A DNA stretch of 25,852 nt from XYB2-FULL-45-11 sp964360375 (GTDB lineage Bacteria; Patescibacteriota; Patescibacteriia; UBA9934; GWF2-40-263), in contig CAYHWG010000008.1 of the NCBI GenBank assembly GCA_964360375.1, positions 1 through 25,852 on the forward strand, written 5' to 3'. The position numbers and the translations under genes are program-made. Below are positions 14,161 through 20,810 of the stretch, piece after piece; positions within the stretch are counted from its first letter, which is position 1, and each line of letters starts with the position of its first letter. The notes below the pieces were generated by a model. That model saw nothing but the letters and a program-made list of their open reading frames with translations. It ran no database searches and was not told where the DNA came from.

Positions 14161-14589
14161 TTACTTCTTTTTTGCTTTTGGTTTTTTTGCTCCGTATTTT
14201 GAACGACTCTGCATGCGACCTGCGACCCCTTGCGTGTCATACACACCACGTACAATGTGATAACGCACACCAGGAAGATCTTTCACACGACCTCCACGAA
14301 TCATCACGATGGAGTGTTCTTGCAAATTGTGACCCTCTCCCATGATATACGCGTTCACTTCCATGCCGTTTGAAAGACGCACACGAGCAATTTTACGAAT
14401 AGCGGAGTTTGGTTTTTTTGGAGTCATGGTTGCAACTTTCACACAGACTCCACGTTTAAACGGACTTCCCTTTCGGAAAATCGTTTTCTTGCGATGAAGC
14501 GAATCAAGAGTGAATTGCATGGCTGGAGATTTTGATTTTGCTTTTTTTGTCGTTCGCGGTTTGCGAATGAGTTGATTGATGGTTGGCAT
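14161..14589 (-). CDS. rpsL: 30S ribosomal protein S12 (uS12)
   Basis: uS12 lies at the decoding centre and controls accuracy. The 142-residue product begins MPTINQLIRKPRTTKKAK and contains the TPKKPNSAIRKIARVRLSNG loop with the Lys pair of the streptomycin site unchanged, and GGRVKDLPGVRYH with the Asp that is methylthiolated in many bacteria. It has the somewhat longer segment between the N-terminus and RGVCVKV seen in many S12 proteins. It is the first gene of the str operon. The ATG is preceded by CCTCCCTCCATT, which is not a Shine-Dalgarno. Confidence 0.97.
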   Translation of the reverse strand: MPTINQLIRKPRTTKKAKSKSPAMQFTLDSLHRKKTIFRKGSPFKRGVCVKVATMTPKKPNSAIRKIARVRLSNGMEVNAYIMGEGHNLQEHSIVMIRGGRVKDLPGVRYHIVRGVYDTQGVAGRMQSRSKYGAKKPKAKKK

Positions 14590-14614
14590 AATGGAGGGAG
14601 GATTAGGGACAAGG

Positions 14615-14634
14615 CCTGCCTGCCGGCAGGCAGG
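14615..14634. repeat. GC-rich 20-bp palindrome, copy 2
   Basis: Identical to the core of the palindrome at 13483-13504, here inside the untranslated leader of rpsL about 25 bases before the start codon. As RNA it would form a very stable 10-bp hairpin in the leader. Confidence 0.85.
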
Positions 14635-14719
14635 GGTTAGAATTTAGAGAGAATACAAAAAATAAACGTTGATGTGGTTCCTCATTTTCTATTGTCAGAG
14701 CAGCGTTTTATGTGTCGGA

Positions 14720-14748
14720 AAGATAGCATGAGAGAAAAATAGCGTCAA
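14720..14748 (-). promoter_or_regulatory. sigma70-type promoter of the str operon
   Basis: Minus strand TTGACG (14748-14743), 17 bases, TATCTT (14725-14720). Transcription would begin near 14713, giving a leader of about 120 bases before rpsL that includes the GC-rich palindrome. Confidence 0.75.
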
Positions 14749-14871
14749 GAATATGCGAGAATTTTGAAAAAACAATTTCCTGAATGGAAAAAGATAAAAA
14801 TGTGTTTTGCAAGGACTTGCATTTTTCATAAAATATGTTATTTTTGTTTTGCTCATTTTTTTGGAGAAACC

Positions 14872-15483
14872 ATGAAACATGTTCTCTCTGTTTGCTTCCT
14901 CTTTTTTTTCACATCAACATTTGTCTTTGCAAACGATCGCATGATCGAAGACAAACAAAATCAACTCACAGAACAAAAAGAAAACAAACGACGCTCGCTC
15001 ATTTTTACCCTCAAACAAGATCAAAAATTACGACATCGATGGTTTTATGGATGGACGGTTGGACTCGGCGCTTTAACCATCGGACATACGAGTGTCGTGT
15101 TTAGTGCAAATCATGATGAAACACGGGTAGAAAATGGTGTTGCGGCAATCGCTTCAATCATTGGTATGGGTGGAACATTTATTTCTCCCCTTGCCCCTTT
15201 TCAAGAAGACGATTGGGACGAATCATTTTCCAATGAGCACTTAGAAAAAATTCTTCGAAAACGTGCGCGTAATGAGTCTGATGCAAAAGGAATCTTTGAA
15301 CACATCTTATGCTTCGCCATTGCGGCTGGATCAGGGATGTATCTTTGGAAAAAAGAAGATCAACCCCTCTCGGCAGGAATGACTTTTGGCCTTAATTTGC
15401 TCCTTGGAGAACTTCAAATCTGGACCGCGCCAACCTTTGCAAAAACATGGTGGCAAACACGGCATCCGGAATTAGCACCGTAA
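14872..15483 (+). CDS. secreted or membrane hypothetical protein
   Basis: I do not recognise this 203-residue protein. It begins with a likely signal peptide (MKHVLSVCFLFFFTSTFVFA, then ND), followed by a charged segment rich in Lys, Gln and Glu, and then three or four hydrophobic stretches (GWTVGLGALTIGHTSVVF, GVAAIASIIGMGGTFISP, ILCFAIAAGSGMYLW, SAGMTFGLNLLLGELQIW). A topology in the cytoplasmic membrane is likely. The ATG at 14872 is chosen over an upstream in-frame ATG because GGAG lies 7 bases before it and the signal peptide then starts the protein. A terminator follows directly. It diverges from the str promoter. Confidence 0.8.
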   Translation: MKHVLSVCFLFFFTSTFVFANDRMIEDKQNQLTEQKENKRRSLIFTLKQDQKLRHRWFYGWTVGLGALTIGHTSVVFSANHDETRVENGVAAIASIIGMGGTFISPLAPFQEDDWDESFSNEHLEKILRKRARNESDAKGIFEHILCFAIAAGSGMYLWKKEDQPLSAGMTFGLNLLLGELQIWTAPTFAKTWWQTRHPELAP

Positions 15484-15488
15484 CTCTG

Positions 15489-15512
15489 TCTCATATCCAC
15501 ATGAGATTTTTT
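15489..15512 (+). terminator. rho-independent terminator of the secreted protein gene
   Basis: Stem TCTCAT/ATGAGA (15489-15494 and 15501-15506) with a 6-base loop, followed by TTTTTT and located 6 bases after the stop codon. Confidence 0.75.
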
Positions 15513-15563
15513 GTTAGATCGCGGAAACCAATCAATTTTGATATCCCATACAACTCATTCCTA

Positions 15564-15592
15564 TTGACAAAATTGCCTTTTTCTTCTAGAAT
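15564..15592 (+). promoter_or_regulatory. sigma70-type promoter of the 116-residue protein gene
   Basis: A consensus TTGACA (15564-15569), 17 bases, then TAGAAT (15587-15592). The start would fall near 15599, with a leader of about 46 bases ending in a GAGGTG Shine-Dalgarno. Confidence 0.85.
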
Positions 15593-15645
15593 TCTGAGTC
15601 TACTTTTCTGTTGTGAAACATTCTTCAAAATGAAAGAGGTGACAC

Positions 15646-15996
15646 ATGATTCATCAAGAAATAAATTTGTTGCTTGATGAGATCAAACGACAACTAAGTC
15701 GATTGACTCTTTATCCGAAACAAAAAACAGTCCGCATAAACGGAGAGATTCGCCTTCCAAATGTGAAGGAAACAATTTTTGCAGACATTCTCCTTTCACG
15801 AACCTTGCTGTCTAATCGCTGGCTTGATCATTCAGCAACCCTAAAAGAACTTGTTCTTGAAGCGTTTGAAAAAAATAACGCAATGCTGCTTTGGCTCATT
15901 GAAGAAACGCAATCAGACGTTCTTCGCGAACGACTCAAAATTATTCTCATATGTCATCCTAAAATAGCCCGATCTCGCTCTTACGAAATTTCGTAA
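15646..15996 (+). CDS. small hypothetical protein with complete transcription unit
   Basis: The 116-residue product has no family I recognise. It looks soluble and mainly helical, with regular leucine spacing (INLLLDEIKRQLSRLTLYPK; LLWLIEETQSDVLRERLKII). The gene is credible since it has a consensus promoter, a Shine-Dalgarno (GAGGTG, spacing 4-6) and a strong terminator. Its last codons, ending SRSYEIS, and the TAA stop lie inside the terminator stem, so the C-terminus may be set by the hairpin rather than by protein function. Confidence 0.75.
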   Translation: MIHQEINLLLDEIKRQLSRLTLYPKQKTVRINGEIRLPNVKETIFADILLSRTLLSNRWLDHSATLKELVLEAFEKNNAMLLWLIEETQSDVLRERLKIILICHPKIARSRSYEIS

Positions 15997-16006
15997 GAGT
16001 TTTTTT
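15978..16006 (+). terminator. rho-independent terminator overlapping the gene end
   Basis: A perfect 22-base palindrome (15978-15999, CTCTTACGAAA and its complement) followed by seven T. The stop codon at 15994-15996 lies in its 3' arm. Confidence 0.92.
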
Positions 16007-16064
16007 ATGAAACCGTGTTTGTAAAAGTTGGTTTTTTCTGTTCCTTTGCGAGTTCTGTCTGAAT

Positions 16065-16697
16065 TTACGTATCAAGTTTTAATAAATCAAATTGACCGAT
16101 CACCGAAAGAGAAGACGCTCGACCCCAATGGGTCGTTTCATCAACACGATAAGATGAGTTATTTCGCATGGCACGTATCACGTAAAGATAGTGAGCAGAT
16201 TTTTCTCGAAAAATATTTTCATAATCCAAACTGTAATAGGCACGCATCAACTGATCACGATCGTCCATTTCTGTTCCCTGTATATTCCAACTCAGGGAAC
16301 CATTCTGCATTTCCTTTTGAGAAATCTGATGAGCAGAAACATGATAGCCGAGTGTGAACCCTGATTGAAGCGCTTGTATTACAAACTGCCTCACAGCGTC
16401 TTTCATAGAGCTTTTCTGTATCGTGTTTTTTAAGACCTGTAAGCGAGCTTTTAAAATTTCAGCAGGAATCGCTAAAAAAGTTTTCAGTTCATGAGGTGAA
16501 AGGAATGAAATTTCATCTTTAAAATCCGCAATTTCTTTTTCAGAAAAATCCACTTCTTCCATCACTTCCATCATGTGTGTCAAAAGAGTATTTTGCAAAA
16601 TACTTTCAAAAATAATTTCTTTTTTTTCACGTTCGCTCAGCGGCATTTCATGATGCGCAAATTGATCCTGTTTAAAACTCATACGTGAATCATTCAT
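16065..16697 (-). CDS. hypothetical protein downstream of the M50 protease
   Basis: I do not recognise this 210-residue protein. It is predicted soluble and helical, with a charged N-terminal half (LSEREKKEIIFESILQNTLL; VDFSEKEIADFKDEISFLSP) and a C-terminal part rich in Tyr and Ser (AYYSLDYENIFREKSAHYLY, then VIRAMRNNSSYRVDETTHW). No signal peptide is seen. It starts 3 bases after the stop of the M50 protease gene, so it is the last gene of the murI-murA operon. No convincing terminator was found behind it. Confidence 0.75.
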   Translation of the reverse strand: MNDSRMSFKQDQFAHHEMPLSEREKKEIIFESILQNTLLTHMMEVMEEVDFSEKEIADFKDEISFLSPHELKTFLAIPAEILKARLQVLKNTIQKSSMKDAVRQFVIQALQSGFTLGYHVSAHQISQKEMQNGSLSWNIQGTEMDDRDQLMRAYYSLDYENIFREKSAHYLYVIRAMRNNSSYRVDETTHWGRASSLSVIGQFDLLKLDT

Positions 16698-16700
16698 AAA

Positions 16701-17384
16701 TTACAAACCGGAAAAAATCATATTTTGATAGCCCGCGCAACTGATTCCTGTGAGTGTGTGACAAATCATGTAGGCAGGGCGAGAAATAAAAAAGAAAATA
16801 TCGAAATTCGTAAAGAGAGAAAAAAGGACGGCTACCATTAAAATTTGAGGACCTCGAATGGCAACAAATTGTCGCAAGTTCTCATGACGTGGTGCATCAA
16901 AAAGAGCGAAAAACAGTTTGGAACCATCAAGTGGTGCAATAGGAATCATGTTAAATAATGCCAAAAACAAATTGAGGAGAATGAGAAAAAATAAAAATGC
17001 CGTCAAGAGATTATCCGGAGCGAGGGTTCCGCCAACCGCCAGAAATCGAAATGCGATTGCAGACACACTCGCAATGACCAAATTCGAAAACGGTCCAGCA
17101 AGCGCGATGAGTACGGAATCCCATTTTGGATTTTTTAAATTATACGGATTAAACGGAACTGGTTTTGCCCATCCGAATCCAAAAAGCAATAACGGAATAA
17201 ATCCAAATAAATCTAAATGGGCAAGCGGATTAAGGGAAAGACGCCCTTCACGTTCTGCCGTTGGATCTCCACGGAATTTCGCCATAAGTCCGTGAGAAAA
17301 CTCATGAATGGTGAGAGAAAAAAGGATGGCAATAACCCAAGCGATTGCAAGTGGAAGTGATTGAAAAAGCAACGTAAGAAACAT
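16701..17384 (-). CDS. site-2-protease-type M50 zinc metalloprotease
   Basis: The 227-residue membrane protein has the two active-site motifs of site-2 proteases: HEFSH at residues 27-31, inside the first membrane segment, and NMIPIAPLDG at 155-164, with D163 as the third zinc ligand. About five to six hydrophobic segments are visible. There is no PDZ domain, so it resembles the short SpoIVFB/YdiL-like form found in many bacteria rather than RseP. Such enzymes cleave substrates within the membrane; the target is unknown. The ATG at 17384 lies 13 bases after the murA stop; an extension to 17432 would overlap murA. Confidence 0.9.
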   Translation of the reverse strand: MFLTLLFQSLPLAIAWVIAILFSLTIHEFSHGLMAKFRGDPTAEREGRLSLNPLAHLDLFGFIPLLLFGFGWAKPVPFNPYNLKNPKWDSVLIALAGPFSNLVIASVSAIAFRFLAVGGTLAPDNLLTAFLFFLILLNLFLALFNMIPIAPLDGSKLFFALFDAPRHENLRQFVAIRGPQILMVAVLFSLFTNFDIFFFISRPAYMICHTLTGISCAGYQNMIFSGL

Positions 17385-17397
17385 ATCGATAAATATT

Positions 17398-18699
17398 TTA
17401 TTCGATTCTTTGAATATCTGCTCCAACACCACGGAGTTTCTCTTCTAGATTTTCATACCCGCGATCTAAGTGTTCTATTCCACTTAATGTGGACGTTCCT
17501 TCTGCCACCAAAGCCGCAACGACGAATGCAAGACCTGCGCGAATATCCGGAACTTCAACATCACATGCAATGAGTTTTTTCGGACCGTTTATCACGGCAG
17601 AATGTTTGTAATTTTGACCTTTAAACCGACATTCCGTTTCTCCAAGACAGTTGGAAAATAATGTGATGTCTGCCCCCATCTTTTTTAACGCCTCCGTATA
17701 TCCAAATCGTTCTTCATACACGGTCTCATGCACAACACTCGTTCCTTCGGCTTGTGTCAAAACCGTCACAAACGGTTGTTGCCAATCGGTCATGAATCCG
17801 GGATGAGTATCTGTTTCAAGTTCAAGACCTTTCAAAGGACGTGTCCCTCGAAATAAAATTCCGTCTTGCTTCACAACATATTCTCCACCGATTCTGCGTA
17901 CCGCATTTAAAAAAGTCATCATGTGCTCGTGTTCGGCCCCGCGGACAAAAATTTCTCCGCGTGTTCCGATCGCCATCGCCGCATAAGATGCAGCCTCAAT
18001 TCTATCGTTCATCACCGTTGCGACCGTTCCGCGAAGTTTTTCTACCCCGTAAATTTCAATCCATCGTCCGGAGTTAATCTGGATAATCGCTCCCATATTT
18101 TGAAGCAACATGATGAGTTGTTTCACTTCCGGTTCTCCAGCAGCGTTTCGAATCGTTGTGCGACCTTCTGCAAGTACACCGGCTAAAATTGCCGTTTCTG
18201 TTGCGCCGACAGATGGATACGCGAGTTCAATGAGCGTGCCTTTCAATCTGTTTTTTGCAATCGCCTGATATCCGTTTTCTGTTTCCGTAATCTGCGCTCC
18301 CATTTTTGAAAGAATCTCAATGTGAAAATTCACCGGGCGAGGTCCAATCGCATCACCACCAACACGCGGAACAAACGCCTCGTGAGAGCGATGCAAAAGC
18401 GGTGCAATCGCCAAAATACTCAAACGATTTTTCCGCGACAGCGATGTCACGTTCGTTGAGTGAATGTGAGGTGTGGTGATTCTAACTGAATTTTGCGTTT
18501 GCCATTCCAACTTTGCCCCAACGGTTTCCAAAAGATCTTGTGTGATTTGTGTTTCATGTTGTCGAGGAACATTGTTTAACACAACGGATTCTTCTGTCAG
18601 AAGACTTGCGATCAACATTTTTGAAGCGGCATTTTTTGCTCCAGAAATAGTTATTTCACCTGACAATGGTTTTCCACCTGTAATCTTAAAAACATCCAT
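17398..18699 (-). CDS. murA: UDP-N-acetylglucosamine 1-carboxyvinyltransferase
   Basis: MurA transfers enolpyruvate from PEP to UDP-GlcNAc, the first committed step of peptidoglycan synthesis. The 433-residue product has normal length and the hallmarks ITISGAKNAASK with K22-N23, GGDAIGPRPVNFH, PGFMTDWQQP with the catalytic-type Asp, and PDIRAGLAFV with the late conserved Arg. In the loop that normally reads GGCAIGARP the active-site Cys (Cys115 in Escherichia coli) is Asp (D116). In known enzymes this change keeps activity and gives intrinsic fosfomycin resistance. It lies 13 bases after the small coiled-coil gene, and 13 bases before the protease. Confidence 0.95.
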   Translation of the reverse strand: MDVFKITGGKPLSGEITISGAKNAASKMLIASLLTEESVVLNNVPRQHETQITQDLLETVGAKLEWQTQNSVRITTPHIHSTNVTSLSRKNRLSILAIAPLLHRSHEAFVPRVGGDAIGPRPVNFHIEILSKMGAQITETENGYQAIAKNRLKGTLIELAYPSVGATETAILAGVLAEGRTTIRNAAGEPEVKQLIMLLQNMGAIIQINSGRWIEIYGVEKLRGTVATVMNDRIEAASYAAMAIGTRGEIFVRGAEHEHMMTFLNAVRRIGGEYVVKQDGILFRGTRPLKGLELETDTHPGFMTDWQQPFVTVLTQAEGTSVVHETVYEERFGYTEALKKMGADITLFSNCLGETECRFKGQNYKHSAVINGPKKLIACDVEVPDIRAGLAFVVAALVAEGTSTLSGIEHLDRGYENLEEKLRGVGADIQRIE

Positions 18700-18712
18700 A
18701 CAAAAAAATTGA

Positions 18713-19012
18713 TTAATGCAACGTCACGGGTCCACGTTTTTTTCCAAACTCTTTTTGTGATAGACGAATAATTCTTTGATGTTCTTTCAACATCTCTCGT
18801 ACGACATTTAATTCTGTGTGCAATCGTTCTGTTTCATCCGGATCTGATTCCGGATCTGATTGATCTTCGAGAAGTTTTGCAGACAAATTTTTCATCTGTT
18901 CATCAAGACGCCCAAGCTGTTCTTCAAGCGTAAGCAACCGACGATCTCCAAACATCGCAAACACTTCTTCTCCCGTCATCGGAGGAATATAGCCCTTTTC
19001 ATGTTCAGACAT
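18713..19012 (-). CDS. small coiled-coil hypothetical protein
   Basis: A 99-residue protein between murI and murA. The middle (LLTLEEQLGRLDEQMKNLSA and the following heptads to about residue 85) looks like a coiled coil, interrupted by an acidic segment (DQSDPESDPDETE); the end is basic (KEFGKKRGPVTLH). No known domain is recognised. The ATG at 19012 is preferred over an in-frame start inside murI because a TATACT element ends 11 bases before it. It may dimerise; any link to the wall enzymes is from position only. Confidence 0.72.
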   Translation of the reverse strand: MSEHEKGYIPPMTGEEVFAMFGDRRLLTLEEQLGRLDEQMKNLSAKLLEDQSDPESDPDETERLHTELNVVREMLKEHQRIIRLSQKEFGKKRGPVTLH

Positions 19013-19022
19013 AGTGAAAGAC

Positions 19023-19028
19023 AGTATA
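19023..19028 (-). promoter_or_regulatory. possible -10 element before the coiled-coil protein and murA
   Basis: Minus strand TATACT, 11 bases before the ATG at 19012; the -35 region 17 bases upstream (TGGAAA) matches poorly. If active, transcription would start about 4 bases before the ATG, a near-leaderless mRNA. Confidence 0.4.
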
Positions 19029-19068
19029 CGAGAACTTTCTATTTTTTTCCACCCACGACATTTTTGAA

Positions 19069-19824
19069 TCAATTCAGAACACACTGAATGAATTGAGAGG
19101 ATCCAAAACGGGTTCGAACATGTTCATCAAAAATAACAGATGCCTTGGAAGTAAAAAATTCTTGTTCTCCTTTTCCCTTCACAGAAAATTGATTCAAAAC
19201 TTCTTTCGCGATTGCATCCGCTGGGTCAAACAAATGGATGGGATACGCGCGTTCAAAAAACAACGTTTCAAATACGGATCGTGCAAATGGAAATTGTGTA
19301 CACCCAAAAATGAGCGTTTTGCATTTCAATGCAATTGCATACTCAATGGTTGGTTGAATGATTTTTCGAAGTTCTTCCTTCGTCGCATTGCGCTCGATCG
19401 CAGACGCAAGTTCGGAAATGACGATCGAATGAATCATCATTCCGCGATCCGCAAATGCTTGTTCGTACATCCGAGACCGAACCGTTGCTTCTGTTGCTGC
19501 AACAAGAATCGCATCCATCTCTCGTCCAACAAAATAGTTCGTCGTTGGTTCTGACATTTCAATGAGCGGGAAAAGAATCTGTCCTCGAATCTCTGAAGCG
19601 ATCATCGAGACACTGTTGCACGCCGCGACAATTTCCGTCGCTCCATAATTTATTAAAAACTGAATCGCATTTTTTGTGATGTTCAAAAGTTCTCTTTCCG
19701 ATTTTTTTCCAAACGGCATGTTTGCCAAATCTGCAAAATAAACAAAATCCGCGTTCGGCGCGCAAGTTCGAATCGCCGAAGCAACGGTTAAACCGCCTAC
19801 ACCCGAATCAAAAATTCCAATCAT
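19069..19824 (-). CDS. murI: glutamate racemase family protein (MurI), altered active site
   Basis: MurI makes D-glutamate for peptidoglycan. The 251-residue product has the family start MIGIFDSGVGGLTV (D6), YFADLANMPFGKKS, ACNSVS with Cys69, and FGCTQFPF with Cys175. The general-acid pair Cys69/Cys175 is therefore kept, but the residue two after Cys175, His in usual MurI (GCTHYP), is Gln177, and the usual ACNTAS is ACNSVS. Activity may be changed, or Gln may be tolerated. The start codon follows the T tract of the upstream RNA terminator directly, without space for a ribosome binding site. It heads the operon with murA. Confidence 0.88.
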   Translation of the reverse strand: MIGIFDSGVGGLTVASAIRTCAPNADFVYFADLANMPFGKKSERELLNITKNAIQFLINYGATEIVAACNSVSMIASEIRGQILFPLIEMSEPTTNYFVGREMDAILVAATEATVRSRMYEQAFADRGMMIHSIVISELASAIERNATKEELRKIIQPTIEYAIALKCKTLIFGCTQFPFARSVFETLFFERAYPIHLFDPADAIAKEVLNQFSVKGKGEQEFFTSKASVIFDEHVRTRFGSSQFIQCVLN

Positions 19825-19825
19825 A

Positions 19826-19856
19826 AAAAAAATAAAAAGACTTCAACACAGTCTTT
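19826..19856 (-). terminator. terminator of the non-coding RNA, adjoining the murI start
   Basis: Minus strand: AAAGACT/AGTCTTT (19856-19850 with 19842-19836) followed by TTTTTATTTTTTTT, which runs into the murI ATG at 19824. It can end the RNA; readthrough would be needed to express murI unless another promoter exists. Confidence 0.85.
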
Positions 19857-20080
19857 CGCGCCTAACGGACGAGTGGGTTTGCCTCAAAGGATTGAGGATA
19901 ATGGGTGTGAGGCGAAAAGATCTAGGATCAAGTTCGCTTCGTTCTCCTTTGTTCTCGATAATCATCGATGCAAAACGCGGCCTGGCAACACACGTTTTTT
20001 GCGTCCGTGATGTCGATAAAAAGAGAATAAACCGTGTCTTTGGATGCTTTGTTATGAGGGAACCCACTCATCCGAGAGAC
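19831..20080 (-). ncRNA. structured non-coding RNA, 6S-like in shape
   Basis: A minus-strand unit with promoter, structured body and terminator and no open frame. The ends of the body pair over 14 bp (20074-20061 with 19879-19866, CGGATGAGTGGGTT and AACCCACTCGTCCG, one G-U). The apical part forms a rod: 20016-20013 with 19958-19955 (TCGA), 20011-20008 with 19964-19961, and 20005-19993 with 19977-19967 (GACGCAAAA/TTTTGCATC). Between them is a large, mostly unpaired region; its 3' side has a small hairpin CCTCAA/TTGAGG (19896-19883) that competes with an extension of the closing stem. Closing stem, central bubble with 3'-side hairpin and apical stem is the layout of 6S RNA. I saw no RNase P, tmRNA or SRP signature. 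Confidence 0.6.
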
Positions 20081-20086
20081 ATCTTT

Positions 20087-20114
20087 ACTGTAACATGAAC
20101 CACAAAATCTTCAA
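20087..20114 (-). promoter_or_regulatory. extended -10 promoter of the non-coding RNA
   Basis: Minus strand TTGAAG (20114-20109), 16 bases, TACAGT (20092-20087), with the extended -10 TG at 20095-20094 one base before it. The predicted start is a G at about 20080, six bases before the closing stem. Confidence 0.65.
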
Positions 20115-20163
20115 GAGGTTAGAAAACAAAACATGCACAGATTATCCCCTTATTTTCCACAAT

Positions 20164-20192
20164 AAAAAACATCTCGTATTTTGTACGAGATG
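20164..20192 (-). terminator. rho-independent terminator of the basic hypothetical gene
   Basis: Minus strand stem CATCTCGTA/TACGAGATG (20192-20184 with 20178-20170), loop CAAAA, then TTTTTT. It ends the transcript 12 bases after the stop of the gene above it. Confidence 0.88.
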
Positions 20193-20204
20193 AAGAAAAG
20201 CCTT

Positions 20205-20693
20205 CTAGCGGGATGCTCCATGAGCAAACCGATTGCGAGGACGCACGCGCACAGGAGCGCGCACAGAACTCTCGGAAGAAGGAACGCGCGGACGATCGAG
20301 GAACTTTGGAGGCATGTTGCCAAAACAGATCTTTTTGACGGGCTTTCCACCGAGCTTGAGACGGGCTGCATGACGCGCTTGAATGATCGTGATCTTTCCC
20401 GCCATAACCGAACGGGAAATGTGAGCAGGCATCGTTTCGAGTTCACTCAAAAGCCCGTCGATCGTTTCTGCAGGAAGATCGATGCCTGTATGTACACGGA
20501 TCATCTGGTCGTGACGCTTCAGATGCTGCCGCATCAACTTCGTCTTGATGCGCGTGTGTTCAGAACGCGGAAGCATGGAAAACTCCGACGCTTCCAAAAA
20601 AGTGATCTTGCCGTCGAGAAAAAACTTTTTCGCTTTCCCCTTCAGCCCGCAGAAAGACTCTCGAAACTGCAAAAAATCATCGATTGAGGTCAT
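20205..20693 (-). CDS. basic hypothetical protein
   Basis: This 162-residue protein is not recognised. It is predicted helical up to about residue 125 (TSIDDFLQFRESF; KLMRQHLKRHDQMIRVHTGI; LLSELETMPAHISRSVMAGK) and ends with an Arg/Pro/Ser-rich, very basic tail (RAPVRVRPRNRFAHGASR), which suggests nucleic-acid contact. Two short similar segments, LDGKITFLEASE and MAGKITIIQARH, hint at an internal repeat. The ATG at 20693 is preceded by AAAGGA at about -8 and is preferred over a GTG at 20783 that would lie upstream of the promoter. It has its own promoter and terminator. Confidence 0.75.
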   Translation of the reverse strand: MTSIDDFLQFRESFCGLKGKAKKFFLDGKITFLEASEFSMLPRSEHTRIKTKLMRQHLKRHDQMIRVHTGIDLPAETIDGLLSELETMPAHISRSVMAGKITIIQARHAARLKLGGKPVKKICFGNMPPKFLDRPRVPSSESSVRAPVRVRPRNRFAHGASR

Positions 20694-20736
20694 GGACAGT
20701 CCTTTGGTGAATGGCGTCAAAAAAAACGCAAGACGA

Positions 20737-20765
20737 ACTCTATCGTACTTCCAAGTTTGTGTCAA
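20737..20765 (-). promoter_or_regulatory. sigma70-type promoter of the basic hypothetical gene
   Basis: Minus strand TTGACA (20765-20760), 17 bases, TAGAGT (20742-20737), about 37 bases before the expected ribosome binding site and ATG at 20693. Confidence 0.8.
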
Positions 20766-20786
20766 CCATGTATTCTTTTTCACGAT

Positions 20787-20810
20787 AAAAAAACTTCGCG
20801 ATTAGCGAAG
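20787..20810 (-). terminator. terminator overlapping the end of the RelA-like gene
   Basis: Minus strand CTTCGC/GCGAAG (20810-20805 with 20799-20794) followed by seven T. The TAA stop (20804-20802) is in the loop. Confidence 0.85.

Noticed and set aside
19831..20080. RNase P RNA, tmRNA or SRP RNA
   Set aside because: The conserved blocks of these RNAs (for example GAGGAAAGTCC, the tmRNA acceptor/T arm, the SRP GGAA loop with AGCAG) are not present on either strand.
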